From positions 4,180,461 through 4,244,460 of the forward strand of contig CM021318.1 of the NCBI GenBank assembly GCA_010645155.1: a DNA stretch of 64,000 bases, in the 5' to 3' direction. Positions 45,962 through 59,600 of this stretch are shown here, one piece after another. This stretch comes from Tigriopus japonicus. Taxonomy: Eukaryota > Arthropoda > Copepoda > Harpacticoida > Harpacticidae. How positions within the stretch are numbered: the stretch's first letter is position 1; every line of letters begins with the position of its first letter. Below the pieces are notes generated by a model, which saw nothing but the letters and a program-made list of their open reading frames with translations, was not told where the DNA came from and did not search any database. The position numbers were made by a program, and so were the translations under genes.

Positions 45962-47948
45962 ATGTGGTATTGGAAAACACGTTTAGTGTCGGTCTTTCTC
46001 CTTGAAACTTTTTTTATACAAGGAAATACCAGCAATGTGGATCAAATACTTTTGGACGAAATAACGGAGTTTGTTTCTGATAATGGCTACAAGTTCATCA
46101 GTGTGATTTCAAATGGATTTTCTGACCATGAAACCAATTTGAGCGCGAAACTACAAGCTCGAAAAGTTATGCGAACCAGAACAATCAACCATGACATGTT
46201 TGTGAATAATTTCAAGTTCGAACACGATTTCGTTATTATCTGGGAAGACTTGTTGGACGAAGACCGATGGTCCAAAACCTTGGATCTAATTGCTAAAATA
46301 AAAATTAGAAATGCATTGTTGGTGGTTCCAATTCTTGATGAGCCAAGAAAGCGATATTTCCAACAATCCATGGCCAAATTGATGAAGAATACATATTTCT
46401 ATTTGGTTTGTCTCAAGGAATCCGATGGCAACGGACCAAAAGCCGTGTTCAAATATGTCATCTCGTTAAACTTTCAAAGCCAGTATGTTGAGGATGAGGT
46501 AACGTTCCATCCGAATTCTCATCTGGTTTGGGAGAGCTTCAATCTTCAGGGTCTTTCGATCCGTTCGGTGGCTTTAAGTTGGTCGCCCTATTTGAATTTG
46601 AAAGATTGTGATGATGAGGGCGAAAATTGCAAGAGCTCGGGTTTCCTGATAGACTATGCCAATCTCATTGGTCGCTTGTTCAATTTCACGGTCGTGTCCA
46701 CGCAGGATAAGGACGGCAATTGGGGCGTGGTCCCCATTTCGGGGCCGTTCAATGCCAGTGGAACTTGGGGTGGAGTAATGGGTGATGTTATCAATGGCAA
46801 ATTTGATCTGTCGTTGAGCCAATGGATATGGAACATCGAAAGGCAGGACCTCTTGGATTTTGTCATCACCTCAAGTAATTGGCTCCAATTAGCCCTCACA
46901 CCGCAACTGCCAGAGGTTGACACGGGTAAGTACTTCAGCTTTTGCAGTGTTTAAAAGGGATACTTAATTGACCTGGACAACACGACAAGCCAACCTTTTT
47001 CTCCTCAGGGCTATTCTTGAGACCTTTCACGTACGACGCTTGGATGGCCATTCTTGGTATCACAGGTGTGGTGATTGTGGCAGTCTTAGCCCCTTATTTG
47101 ATCCTTTACTACTATGAATACACCACTGGTTACATGATCACTTCTACCACCGGATGGTATTTCTTTGTGCTCGTAAATGCATTCTATGGCGGCGCACTTA
47201 CCATGTTTTTTACTAGCGAAATTACCATCCCGTTCAGGACTATTCGTGATGTGATGCAGGCCTACCCAGATTACAAACTACTTATGATGGATGGTATGTA
47301 TGGTCTCTTGATTGGAAATTTTCTTGGGCTTGAATTATTCTTGAAATTCTGCCTGACACAATTGCAGGAAACGACGTACATTTCCAGTACAAAGCCCTTC
47401 AGGGAGACCCAGACTATGCCACCTTTTGGAATAGGGTGGTAAATCAAAGGGCTGAAACGGTCGTCAGTTCCCTCGAGGAAGGGCTACAAAAGATCCAATC
47501 TGAGAGGGCTGTTTTGCACGTCTTTGCCGGAATGCTGCGCGGGTATTTTCAGGACAATCCGTTTCATCAACAAAATCTAAAGATCTTTGCCCAACAGAAG
47601 CCGCAGTTCCAGAGCATTATCTTTCCCTCGAACTCGCCTATGAAGGCTGTTTTTCAATTAGGATCATTGATTTTAAGAGAAAGTGGGGCTGAGGAGAAGT
47701 TATTGGCCCAATGGGAAGGACCCGAAGTGTCGTCATCGAGTGGCGTGGATAAGATGGTATTGGAACCAGGACAAGTCATCCTTGTGTACATTATCATGGG
47801 TGGAGCACTCGTGGTGTCAGCCATAACCCTTGGCATTGAGGTTCTGTGGAAAGGTGTCTCCGATGGACAGGACTCTCGTTTAATAAAAAAGAACCATGGA
47901 ATGTACGGGGGAGCCAAATCTAACAAGAAAGTTCTTTTCAAAACATAA
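45962..47948 (+). CDS. Ionotropic receptor (variant ionotropic glutamate receptor), 3 exons
   Basis: Predicted chemosensory ligand-gated cation channel in the plasma membrane. Exons 45962-46925, 47009-47293 and 47368-47948 join through introns of 83 and 74 bp (donors GTAAGT and GTATGT; acceptors CTCAG and TGCAG), giving 609 aa. A hydrophobic stretch at residues 8-20 looks like a signal peptide. Residues about 198-320 form the S1 half of the ligand-binding domain (GFLIDYANLIGRLFNF, then WGGVMGDVINGKFDLSLSQW). M1 is about 331-355, the pore/M2 segment about 369-395, S2 about 418-545 and the last transmembrane helix about 551-577 before a short tail. In place of the SYTANL-type gate of true glutamate receptors it has FYGGALTMFF, as expected of a divergent IR. 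The first 190 residues match no domain I recognise. It is the only gene here on the plus strand. Confidence 0.92.
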
Positions 47949-48029
47949 AACTTGTCTTATCTGTATCACGGAGAGGATTAACTCAATACACTGGAAGGCT
48001 ATCCAATAAGTAGGTAAACATTGATATTT

Positions 48030-48035
48030 AATAAA
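48030..48035 (+). promoter_or_regulatory. Likely polyadenylation signal of the ionotropic receptor
   Basis: A canonical AATAAA lies 82 bases after the stop codon of the receptor. A second AATAAA occurs about 95 bases further on, so the exact 3' end is not fixed by sequence alone. Confidence 0.5.
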
Positions 48036-48039
48036 TGAC

Positions 48040-49648
48040 GTTAACTTACTGGTTGAAGAAGCCTTTCACTTTTATTTGTATTTCCAACCCTTTTCGTGCC
48101 AACGTGAAGATAGAAGGTGTAGTTTTCAATAAAAATGTTCTCTTTCCAATGCATTCACACCCACAGTAATGCATTCTTCTTGTTGGGAAATTTTGTTAAG
48201 TTATTTCAAACCCATGTGTTTGCACAACAATCAACGTTAATGATCAAGTTGTCAATGATCTTGACTCGTATCCAAAAGCATCCAGATCGTATGACAACAA
48301 AATTTCAGATTCATTAAAAAGCCGAATAGAATTTGCTCTTTTGATTCATTCTTTTTTATTTTCGATTTTTAATTTAACTATCAATGAATTAAACAGTTCA
48401 TTTTTAAAACACAAGAGTGAAAACAGTAGAAATTTAAAAAATCGAGTCTTCTCCACCGTCACTCCGCAAGATAATTTTTAAATTATCGCGCAACCTTCTT
48501 TGTTCTTCTGAAGACCGTGAATGAACTTTCATGAAATGCTTTGGTTTCCACTTTTCTATTTATTGAACAAAATGATAAGGAATCAGCTAACGAGACCTTC
48601 TTTATATTACTGTTTTTGAAGTAGAATGAACTGCATGTCACGATTGGGAGATTATGGCGGAAGGGGTAGCGTCGTGTTTTTGTAATTGAAACGGAGTTGA
48701 TCGATAGTTCAAAAGGTCAGAAATGTCGGAGAGAAACTTGTGAAAAAAATGTGAGCTTCTCTTTGATTATCTTTCTCCGAATGGCAATTTCTTAAGACGA
48801 AGAATCAAGATGAAGAACTGAGAGGTGTGAGAAGTCAAAAATGTCAAAGGTAAAATATTTCTTATTTCGAACTTTCATGTTCATGTTTGAAATTAGTAGT
48901 TGAATACGAATGCGTAAAACTCTTGTTAACAAGACCTTGTTGGTTGGTTTGCCTTCACAATCAAACTGGGATGATGTCAATAAGAACTTTGAATGTACAA
49001 AGATCAAAGATTTATTTCATAGGAAACACATCTCAGTACAACAGCAAGTTAGTTATCTAATGAAAAAAAATCCTGCTGAGGTTAGAGTAACGAGCGTGAT
49101 TGATAATAATAATGATAGTGATAGTAATGGTTCCCTTCGTGCTAAAACATCACAGACGCGTTTTTTATCGATCGTTCGTTCATTGTTCGATTTGATTCGT
49201 CGATGAATCAGGTCAATGGACGAGGATGGTCAACCAACATTCAACCAAAAACCAACGTGTATGTATGGTTGAGTCTTTTTATTGGAGTTGTCAAGGCGAT
49301 TCTGAATCGGACTTGGTTTTCATTATATTTGTTTCCACATTGGGATCAAAGCAATTTGTTGGTTGAATGAAATGTTTGTTTTTTGTTCTTCTGACTAGGG
49401 AGACAAATTTTGGGAAAATGGATGCTTAATTTGTTCTTAGAATCTATCTGAAAGGGGCACAGCCATAGCGATATTTGACGACAAGTTGAATTATCTCTTT
49501 CTTCACAGGAAGGAAGGAGCCTTTGCTGACTTGGAAGTAGTTCTCACCGGTTTCACAGGTTTCAGTTTTCGAGTCCGAGCGGATGTATCACTTACTAACT
49601 CACTCACTGACTCACTACGGAAGCTAACAAGCAAGCAACCAAGCAGGC
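48040..49648. other. Region between convergent ionotropic receptor and glypican 3' ends
   Basis: Should contain the glypican 3' UTR. A minus-strand AATAAA lies at 49278-49283, about 370 bases past the stop, and is a possible polyadenylation signal. The 98-codon plus-strand frame at 48910-49206 is not recognised. Confidence 0.45.
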
Positions 49649-50617
49649 TCACCAGGAAATAGCCGCATTCCCGATCCAGCAAGTCACTAAAGGCACAAGG
49701 TAATATAGAAGGCCGCGAAGCGTATGGAAAGACAGACCTCCACTCGAGGAATGCTTCTTCTTTCCCGAGTGGTTGTCGGGCCGTTGGCCAGCATTGATGA
49801 CCCCCCGATCGCCATAGAGGGTACCTTCACCCTCTTGGGACTTGCTTTCGATCTCGATGTCGTCATCTTTGCTTTTACTTGTGATCCATGGTGGCCAGTT
49901 ATCCTCATTCGAGCCTTCCTGTGGGGACTGATTGTTCTTGGATGGATGGATTGGATAGTCCTCGTAATCGCCACTGCCCGAACCACTTCCTCCATAGTAA
50001 TCGTCGTCATAATATTGATAGCAATCCTCGTCATCGCTATTGGGATTGCATCCAGCTCCACTGCCTTCGGTTTCATGTGACAGATTCGTTCGACTCTCGT
50101 CAGACTGTCTATAATTGGTGGCTGAAAATTGTGGTAAAGAAATACGACATATCAAACATTTGCCTCCAAAATGTCGAAGTTCTCCTTCGGTTGTATGATG
50201 ATTTTTACCTCGTGATGAAGGCCAATTGACGTCTTGTCCGTTTATGGCGTCCTCGAGATGTTTCGTCATTCGTCGAAGAGCAAGTATCTGCTCGTTGATA
50301 TCAATATCTTGTCGGCTTACGTCAACCCGGACCTCTGGGTTCGACTCTTGGGGTCGAAGACCTTCCCCCACCAAGTTCGAAGCGTACTGTCCGGCACTAG
50401 TACCGTTCCAGCACACCCCAAATTGCCTTCCCTTGTCCGAGCGAATCAGGTCATTATTACACATTTCGCTAGGAAGGCGGTTCCAAAACAATTTCGTGCT
50501 CTCCAATTTGCCCCGGATCTCCTTGATGAGGAGATTCAATTTGGTCTCTTCGTAGATTTGATCGGGACGTAATGGTCGTGGATTGGGATTGACTGCGTAG
50601 GCATGTCCGTATTGTAC
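49649..50617 (-). CDS. Glypican last two exons: CWNG region, HS attachment sites, GPI signal
   Basis: Starts at VQYGHAYAVN after a TTCAAAATAG acceptor. Contains CNND, CWNG and the NPEVRVD...QILALRRMT helix, then DDDYYGGSGSGSGDYEDY, a textbook glycosaminoglycan attachment cluster with three SG pairs flanked by acidic residues. It ends with a hydrophobic tail (LLYYLVPLVTCWIG) that fits a GPI-attachment signal, and TGA at 49649. An 87-bp segment (50208-50122) has GT-AG borders, TTTTCAG at its 3' end and intron-like composition. It is a multiple of three with no stop, so the frame stays open with or without it. I infer an intron because its coding reading (KNHHTTEGELRHF...) looks unlike the family. 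Confidence 0.9.
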   Translation of the reverse strand, partial: VQYGHAYAVNPNPRPLRPDQIYEETKLNLLIKEIRGKLESTKLFWNRLPSEMCNNDLIRSDKGRQFGVCWNGTSAGQYASNLVGEGLRPQESNPEVRVDVSRQDIDINEQILALRRMTKHLEDAINGQDVNWPSSRGKNHHTTEGELRHFGGKCLICRISLPQFSATNYRQSDESRTNLSHETEGSGAGCNPNSDDEDCYQYYDDDYYGGSGSGSGDYEDYPIHPSKNNQSPQEGSNEDNWPPWITSKSKDDDIEIESKSQEGEGTLYGDRGVINAGQRPDNHSGKKKHSSSGGLSFHTLRGLLYYLVPLVTCWIGNAAISW

Positions 50618-53600
50618 CTATTTTGAAGGTTAGAATCATAATCTTAAACACGTTGTTATGAGTTAACGAAATGGAACCCGTACCTGTCGTTTTTGTAGTC
50701 TGGTTGGCCCACATTCTTGGACAACCTTGGCTGTGACATCATAACCGGCATTTTGAAAGCTCATGATAGCGTCAGAGATCTTGACTCCGATGGGAGTGAC
50801 CACTGCCTCTACATCAAAGGGGCCCAACAAACGGTCCGAGAGTTGTTGGATATGTGCTGAAATGAAAGGGAAATCAAACCAAATAATGATGCCAGAATAG
50901 ATAAGCTTTAAACACTGTAGCAGCGTCAGAAAGCGAAAATATCAAACCCTCTCGAGAAATAATCACAGAACCAATTCATGTTGCTGCCTATAAGCCTTGG
51001 GCACATCTCTCCAGCAGATTTTGAATTGCTTTTTTGCAAAGGCTTTCGTTTTGCTTTCACATGTGCCCAAACCATTTCCTGGTTTCTAACTAAAAGAGAC
51101 TTCAAGGTGGGCTTCTTGCCATTGGCAAAAACTGATAGTCTAAGTTTCGAATACAACTGGTTCCGTCATTATGGCCGTAGGGTGGCTGTGTTGAAGAAAA
51201 CCGCGAACAGATTCATTATTTTTACTTTTGGAAAAGCTTTGATTCATGCTCCTCAAAAAAATTGTGATCAGAGACCTGATGGAACTGAAGGATTTACCTA
51301 ACCTCGCTTTACCTCGATGCATAGAGCTCATGACTTTTTTTAAAAAGGGCATCAAAGATTCTGTTGAAAGTGGCTGCTCTCATTCTTTGAAGCACGAAAT
51401 GAAAATTTGAATCCCAAAACACGGATCAAATATTTCTTTGCTCTACTTAGTGTATCATATTATTCCACTAACCATCTCTTGACATTATTGAAACAATCGA
51501 AGATTCGGTTGCTAGTTGTCAATAACGTCATTTTTTGGCCGAGACTACTGGACCCAAACTTAGACTACTCCAAGAGTAGGGTAAAGATTTAACATATTTC
51601 CTTCCAAGAAGCTCCAATAAAAGCAAAAAAAATGGCAATACTGGACCGTGACAGCAATCTTTAAAATCTAAATCTGAATTCACCATTTTCATGATCGCTA
51701 GGGACAAGAACGTTAGACGAATAAACTGATGTGTTTCATTATTCGTCCTTTTTGAGTCTATTTTGCCGCTTTTTTCCGCCGAAACTGCCTATCTCAAATG
51801 ATAACCATTCGAGTCACTCTTGGTCGAATAACAATGTAAGGAAGAACTTCAGCTTTCTGCTTCAATTTGGTCGGAGGCGCGTACTTGGCTTGTCGAGGTC
51901 ACGATGTCTGAAACAGCCCCCGAGATTAGTACAAATGATTGACCTCAGGCATGCAAAAAGGATAATTACTTGGACCTACATTCTTGGGCACCAATTCGAA
52001 ACCAAGGCCAGCCATTGAGTGGGAGCTCTAACAAATAAGTTGGAACGATAGCGACGGCTAGTCCAACTCAAAATTAGTTTGGTTCTTCAAAACACTCTCT
52101 CATAATTTTCAAAAATATAGGTATTTCTGCTAAACATACCGAACGAGATATTCACATTTTGGCTAGGGTGAGGACCAAAACCGAGGCATCTTGCTTGCAA
52201 ATGGAAACAATTACCCACGAACCGTGAACAAAATGAAAGAAGGTGTGGGGGTATGTAGATCTATTCCTTTCCTTTCCATAAGTACATACAGGCGTAAAAA
52301 TGGCCTTCTTTTCCCCTTGGTTGATATGAGAAGCTCAAGGTTCTGACCATTGGCCTCGGCCTACCCGTGTAAAAGCGAGAAGTCTCGTTGTACATACAAG
52401 ACCGTCTATGTACATTGTTGGGGATCAAGGATGTAATGAAGAACCAAGACTGGTCGATGAGGAATAGCAATCCAAAAGAGGCTCAAGGAAGATGAAGAAA
52501 ATATGTGTATAAGAGACCTTGAAGCTGCCCCTTTCTTTCTTTCTCTGCGTTCTCCCCTCGGCCTTTTTTCTCGTCCCAAGTAGTCATCATCATGCTCACA
52601 CCGCAGAGCCTCAAGTAATAGTGGACATTGCCTATGTGGAACAATGATTGTTATCTTGAGACAGCAGCAGCAGCAACAACAACGATGGTCAACGGAATAT
52701 TGTGGCGCATGCAGTCAGTCCATCCACGAATTTCAAGCCTGACCAGAGACTTGAAATACCTCTAGACTAGCAAGTTGCACACCAGCAAGAAACAAACGAA
52801 TACCTTGTTCGGTTTTGGCTTCCCCAATTCATATCTAACATGATTGGCTAAATAAGAGGGAACCATTTCCTGATCCTTGCCATCGACGTGGTGACCAAAG
52901 AAAACCCCAATCTGAATATGCTCCACATCCGTGCATATTGGTTTCCCAATTCAAGTGGGACTGCGTAAACATGACTCCATTGTTCAATGAAAGGATGGTT
53001 CCACCGGGCAATCAGGGTGAACCCTGTTTACGTAGGTACAAACAGTTTCTGAGTTTCTGATGCCTGAGTTAATGAAGATGGCCTCTTTTTGATTCAGATT
53101 GTGGTCTTGATCGGTTCATGGTCATATCCGGTGCTCGTGGACACTCATCTTGGAACAATCCATCCAAGAGGACGATCCATCATAGGTTAACATCCTACGC
53201 AATAATAGAAGTTCCACCAAGCAGGCATATCATGCTGATAAACGGCCTTTACTTACCGACGAAACGACCTAGTGCAGTACTTGCCAAAGATGCAAATGGA
53301 CCAACAACTTTTCAAGAGAAACAGTTTTTTTGTTTTCTCTAAAAGAATGCACAAATCACAAATGTGCCACTGAACATTGAACTGGAGAATAAGTGGAAGG
53401 CTTCCCGTTATTCAACCAACAAGCCATACCGCTAACTTGAAATCCATCATCATAAATACTGATGGAACTCGGAACTTGATTTAGTTCGAGTGTTGCCATA
53501 TTGGTCCTTGTTTAGATCTTAAGCCGAAAAGATTAATACAACTTGCTTTTTTGAATAGCAAATAAAATTACGATTCATGGCCTCAAAACCCATCCCTAGC

Positions 53601-56600
53601 ATCATCAAGCACTAAGCCGGCACCAAGCTTTTCAAGTAGAAAGTAGTGATGGGTTTCGAGTTGAGAGTGTTGCCATTTTTGACTCTAAGTTTTGCTGTAA
53701 AAAAGGGCAGGTTGAACTAAAATTCCGTCACTTCCATCAGTAGTTATCATAATTGACTTCGAGTTGGCAGTGCTGCCATATTTTACTTGCCACAAACCTT
53801 TTCCATTCAACCTAAGGGACCAAAATAGCAAAAATCGGACTCAAAATCCATCAGGTGCACCAAGCGTTTTGATTCCAGACTTTTTCTGATGCCGTCTCAA
53901 GCTACTTGAGATCAAGGTGGTATCAGTCCCATGACTACAGTTGACATTCAGAAATGGCTAACCATCGGGATTAAAGCTCGAGTGAAAGATGTACAGTTTT
54001 ATAAAACGCAAGCTAATAGTTTAGAATGCCGAGACAAAGAATTTGAAGCTTTAAATTTGTTTCACAGTCTCTCTCAAAAACCTGTTATAGGCGCAATGAC
54101 ATGAGTCCAATTCAAACGGTTTGTTCCAAGTGAATTTGGCTGCCCTAAGTTTGTTCCATTTTGATGTACGGTACAAGCCTCAACAAGATGTGAGGAAAAA
54201 ATGGTAAGGAGCTTCTTGTGAGACGTGGAATTGTGTATAAATTGCCTACTTTTGCGTTGTCACCAAACAAGCCCTTCTTCTCGGTCGAATTTGGAACTTA
54301 TGTGGCAATTCGATTCATCACAAACTCAGTGTTCTGTTTGATGTGTTCAAGGTCTCATCAACTAATAGACCGTTGTTTGTCCCGAATGGTCCAAAAGGGT
54401 AGTTTGTCAATGCTTTTGGCTTAACGTCGAATCAATCACGCGATTTGTTCTTCTTCTCATTTTGAAAGGCATTAAAAGGATCAGCGATGACGTCGACAAA
54501 CCATCAATCTTCAAATGAAAAGTGAGACGAGAAAAGGCGAGAAATCCGTCTCCGAGCGAGAAAACATTTACATTAATTCACGCCTCTCTGATCAGGCCGC
54601 CATTTTAGGTGGTGGGGATTGGTTTTGTTGAGAGAATTCAAAATAAGATGATGGAAGGACTGCCTTTTGAGCGAGCAAGCAAGCATCCATGAATCCTTGG
54701 AGCACTGACAGGAGGAAGAAGAAGAAGAAGAAGAAGACGAAGGAGAAGAAAATCTTGAAACATAGACTTCTAGCAATATGCCAAATTGAAGAGGCCCCAA
54801 ACAGGGCTTTAGGAGCCTAGAACTTTTTTCCAGACCAAATTCTGGCAATAACCATAACTAACTGGGTATAAACTCGTCGTCGGTGTTCCCAGATAGCGGT
54901 GGTTGAATACCAGAGATTGGGGCATAATCTGAGTTAGTCACCAAATTGCGAAATAATCCCAATTAGTCCGGAAACTTTGGCCGAACTGATGAGAACTCTC
55001 GGACTTGGAAACTTTTTCCTTCTCTTTTGAAATCCACCGCTTTGTGCCAACGGTGAGCGAGCAACTAGACAATTCAGATGCTGCTTATTCAACACAATGA
55101 AAACAAAAGTTTCATAATTCTTCGATGTAATTACATGAACAATGAATGGAGATTGTCTGTCGCTTGTTCCATGCAGCCGATTTCAATTTTCTTCCACTTT
55201 GCATTGAACTAGAGGAAGAAAAGGCTAAACTGAGAAATCTTGCTCTGTATATAATGACCATTAATTGGAATTAGCACCACCATTGAACTAAGGCCACCGT
55301 CGTGGCCTTCCTTAAGTACTAGACAAAGACAAGTGCGACGACCTACACCATCCGCATTGCCAAGGGCTTTTGTGGAAAGAGCAGTGCGTATGTGTGTTTT
55401 AGACGCTAGCTATTAAGCCTCCGAATGAAACGAAGATATTCGTTGGTTCGATCCATTTTTATTGCTCGTTTCTTTGTAATGCAGTAAAGAGAGACTTTTT
55501 TCTCTTCCCCAATTACACATAAGAAACCCAGTCAGTTTTTCAAATGATGGATGATCGTCTAATTCTTAACCTCATACTTTCATGTGGAACATTAAATCAT
55601 CTTTTTAGACAATTGCGAAGTATTCTGTTGAGGCTAGTAAAGAAAATAATAATAACAGTAATAATAACAATGATTCCACGTGCCATTGGGGATTGATTTG
55701 CGAGCTGTTTTTTGGGCTCATGCCTGAAAAACAAGCCCTCCAAGCTTTACGGCAAAGGGGGAAAAGGAAGGGTCAAAGAAAGAAATGTGTTTGTTAAGGA
55801 GTTGACAAATGAAGGGAGGTTTGCTCTTGAATTGATGCCATCGCGTCTTGATGACGGTTCATGATAATGATATTCCTTCCACCCTCTCTCTCTCTTCTCA
55901 CTTTTACTGTACCTAAAGGCAAAGCGGCACCCTTCACTGAGCAATGAGCTCTTTCAAAAACAGTTGCACAAAGAGTTGGAAATTGAGATGAACCAGGGAA
56001 TGAGAGGAAGATAAAGGAACTACCCCAAAGGGTGCTTGTCTGTTTGTCTCCTTCAGTGCTTCTTCCCTTGTCATGCTTGCAAATGTAACGCAACATATTC
56101 CACTACTTGTGAAGTGTGGTATTTAGTCATTATAGTTGGCCCCTTTTGGCGCTCTGCTTACCTATGAATTCGTCCCAACTTTGGCTGAGCTCGTAATGGT
56201 AAGCCAAACACCCTCGCATCACGTTTAGGCAGTATTTGGGACAGGGCTGAACCTCGGGAATGCCTTGGCAAGGTGCACATGAGGACATTCGGGTAAAACC
56301 ATTGGAACACGAATCCTTGGGATCAATCTGGAAAGAAATAAGGTGTCAAGAAATGCTTGAGCTCTTTGTACATAAAAAGAAAAGCTAAGAAAAGGCTTTC
56401 TTCTTCTCTTTCTTTTTTCTCTGTCGCGTTTAGGGGAATTCTAGAATATTGAGCAATGTTTCAGGGATTCCTTCTCCAGATATTTCATGACAATCAACAG
56501 AAAAAGAAAAAAGTAAGGAGAAACGCACGCAAATCAAATTTCTTAGAAAGATGTGTATGTTTTCACATTCACGTTGTACACCATTTTTTGCCTTTATGAG

Positions 56601-59600
56601 TTCTTCTCAATTACAATGAGCAATGACTTCCTCTTTTCTGTAAATGGCATGGCAGCGCCAACATTGCAATAATCGGCTTCGGCTTCTTTACAACGATAAT
56701 TCTCGTTCACACTCATTTGTGGTGACAGAAGAGGTCACCCATTACGTTTCAAAGAGTGTATTTTGCTCAATTCGAGTTTGGGTTCCCTCAAAATTCTCAC
56801 CACTTGGGAGAAGTATCAACAATTTTGTTGTCTTCCAATAAGCAGTTGTCATCGAAATCCAACCCACTACCTCTTTTTTTCTCACACCCTTTCGTTTTCC
56901 TTTCTTCAGCTCAGCAGCGAGATATCGCGGGTTTTACCTTGTGATCATGAGTTGATTGCCCGACAGACGGGTAATATCTTACTTTGAACGGATAAACAGC
57001 GCTTCTTCACAACCAAATTCGTCCCGAGGTTCTGGGTTGTTTGTTGTTTGGGAGAGAAATATCCAAGAGCCTTCACCTAGCCTGAGACGACCATGTAACC
57101 GAGTGGGGAGGTCTGTCTGATCATTGATCAGGCCAAGAGATGGGGAGAATGGGGGAATTAGCAGAGCAATAATGGGGATCGAAGTTGCCATTGTACTGGA
57201 ACGAAAGTACTCTCACACCAACCGATTTGAAAGAGCTTGCGATTCACCACAAGAGCACAATGTAACGATACACCTCGCATGTGTCTCTCAAATCATAGAT
57301 GGTCCAGCTCTTTTTTTGGTTTTTGAAGACTTCAAGAAGCCCGTTGAAATCAATGTAATCCTTCTCTTGTTAATTTTACCTGTTAAGAAGGGGTTATTGT
57401 TCCATCTCGATTATAATCTTCAAAATTCTCCTTCTTCAAGTTCCAGCTCTAACTTGTAACCAATTGTTTCTTAATTCCTATAAATAGTCAGAACGATGTA
57501 GTCACCTCGATCAGAAAGATGGAATTTCCTGTTTTGCTACGTTTATTCATTCCACTTGATATCTGTTCTCTGTGACTCCATTGTGCAGAGCTATGACTTG
57601 AGGCGGCAAGCTTTCTGTGAAATCCGAGACTGACCCGCGCGATTCACTTTGGATTAGTGACGAAAATTTCATACAAAAAAGAAGATGGCCGTTGTTGCTA
57701 GACAAGCAACGAAAGAAAGAAAATACTTATGAGCTCTGGCACATTGTCAAAAGTAACGGGTCTAAGAGAAATCTCAAGGAAATAAATTCGAAGGCCTGGA
57801 AAAGCTCTATCTCAGGGTTAGGCAACCGTTGGGCCCGGTGGGCCCGGGGGTGGTCGTTGGTGGGCCCAGGAACTATGGGGAAAGTTTAAAATAGTGGCCC
57901 CACGCGCCATCTTTAGTACTGGACTCGTGGCCCCAAAGCTCTGGTCGTTTATTTGTGGGCCCCTGAACCTCCCAACGTCTGTTTGGTGGGCCTCTGACGA
58001 CACGAAATTGAATTTGGTGGGCCCTGTGCTCTATCCCATCTGATTTGTCCCGGTATTGATTGGACCCACAACGAATCGAAGTGCCAATACCCATGTGGCT
58101 TCAGCGACAAATACCTATGTAGCTTCTTGGTTGTAAAACTAGACGAGGGAAAAGAAGACACTCTGCAAACAGGAATGTATGGTATTTAGTACTTAAAAGC
58201 CACAATTATGGGTCCCACGAACGTCGTCGCTGAGGCCACACAAATTCGTCATCATCTGGACTCATAACTTTTTTAGAAACCCGTTCCTGTACATTCACAG
58301 ACAGATCAAAAATTGAATAGACAACTCCAGAGATGGCCATTGATTCTTCCCTCATGATTAAATTGGGTCTCCATTTCCAATCCCCAATCCAAAGTGTAGC
58401 TGAGTCCTTCGGTCGCAAATGGCTCACCCTACAGCTCGCCCAAGTTGCGTTTGTGAGTGAGTGAAGTTCTCGCCAGGTGACCGGTAAATTCCGAAGTAGA
58501 TGGAGCATTAAAATGAGAGGGATCCATTGAGCGTTGCTGGCCAGCAGTCGACTACTTGCCCCATCACTATCATTGTACCACTTGGAGTATGCGGACTACA
58601 TTTGCCTACTTCTCTCTATTCAGTACCCATCCACCGTTTTCGCCCGGCATGGTCTACAAGGAGAGTCGGAATCACTTAACTACGAAAATGCTGACCAAAA
58701 ATTCTCCAAAAACGTCTCGAATTTAAGCTCATAACGATGAATGAATCTACTAGGGATGCCCCGAACTTGTTAGATAAAACAATGAAATTGCATATGACAG
58801 TCCTCTTGAATTTGTTACTTAATTGATTCGATTTCCAAAGCGAGATGTGGGGCAATAAAATGGGAATTAGCCCTGGAATTTTGTAATAAACTAGTCTAGC
58901 AAAGATAACGTGATATCTTCATATATTTCACAATTCATCGTCGGACACAATCAATATTCGTATGAATATCGAATAGGCATTTTTTCAAAGATTGACCCAA
59001 CTTGACAATCGAATTTCAAGGACATGTTATGAAATTGATAATATTATTATCAATTCCAGCTAATTTTGCCGAGAGTGGTTTGCCTCGTTGCAGTACAAAA
59101 CAACACAATAGATGATATGTTCGTGCTACTCTCCATATTTCCATATACTAATTGCTTCTCTCTATCCGCTTAACCAATTGAGAAGTTCGCCCCATTTCAT
59201 TTGGTTAGGCAAGGATGAAGGATATATTACAGAATACCACTTAAGGCCGAGTTACTACAATGAAAATTCAACGGAACATTTACTGCTTTGAAATAACCTC
59301 TCATTTTGGTACAATGACAGGCCTTAAGCTGTATTTCTGTAATTCGTCCTGAGAATCCAAAACTGTGTTGGCTTTGATCAAGAAAACTCGTTAGACGACT
59401 TCTTACAATTCCAATGATATCCCCAACCAAGTAAGATTTGCAATTCTTGCAAAAACATAATGAATGGTGCTGAATGCATGTCTTTGAATATTGAACCGAT
59501 GCGCGAAAAGACAAAAATCAAATGACAACACTCTGGAAATGGATTACAATATTAGACGCATCAAATTTTAATTTGAATGTTTTCTTTAAAAAAAGACCAA

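Larger units (their letters stand above)
50857..56161. other. Glypican intron, 5.3 kb
   Basis: Holds repeat R2 copy 2 and a (GAA)n tract. The short open frames resemble no known protein. Confidence 0.6.

Noticed and set aside
46087..46923. Minus-strand open frames of 82-96 codons
   Set aside because: Antisense shadows of ionotropic receptor exon 1.
49687..50572. Several open frames of 100-130 codons on both strands
   Set aside because: Shadows of the glypican final exons in other frames.
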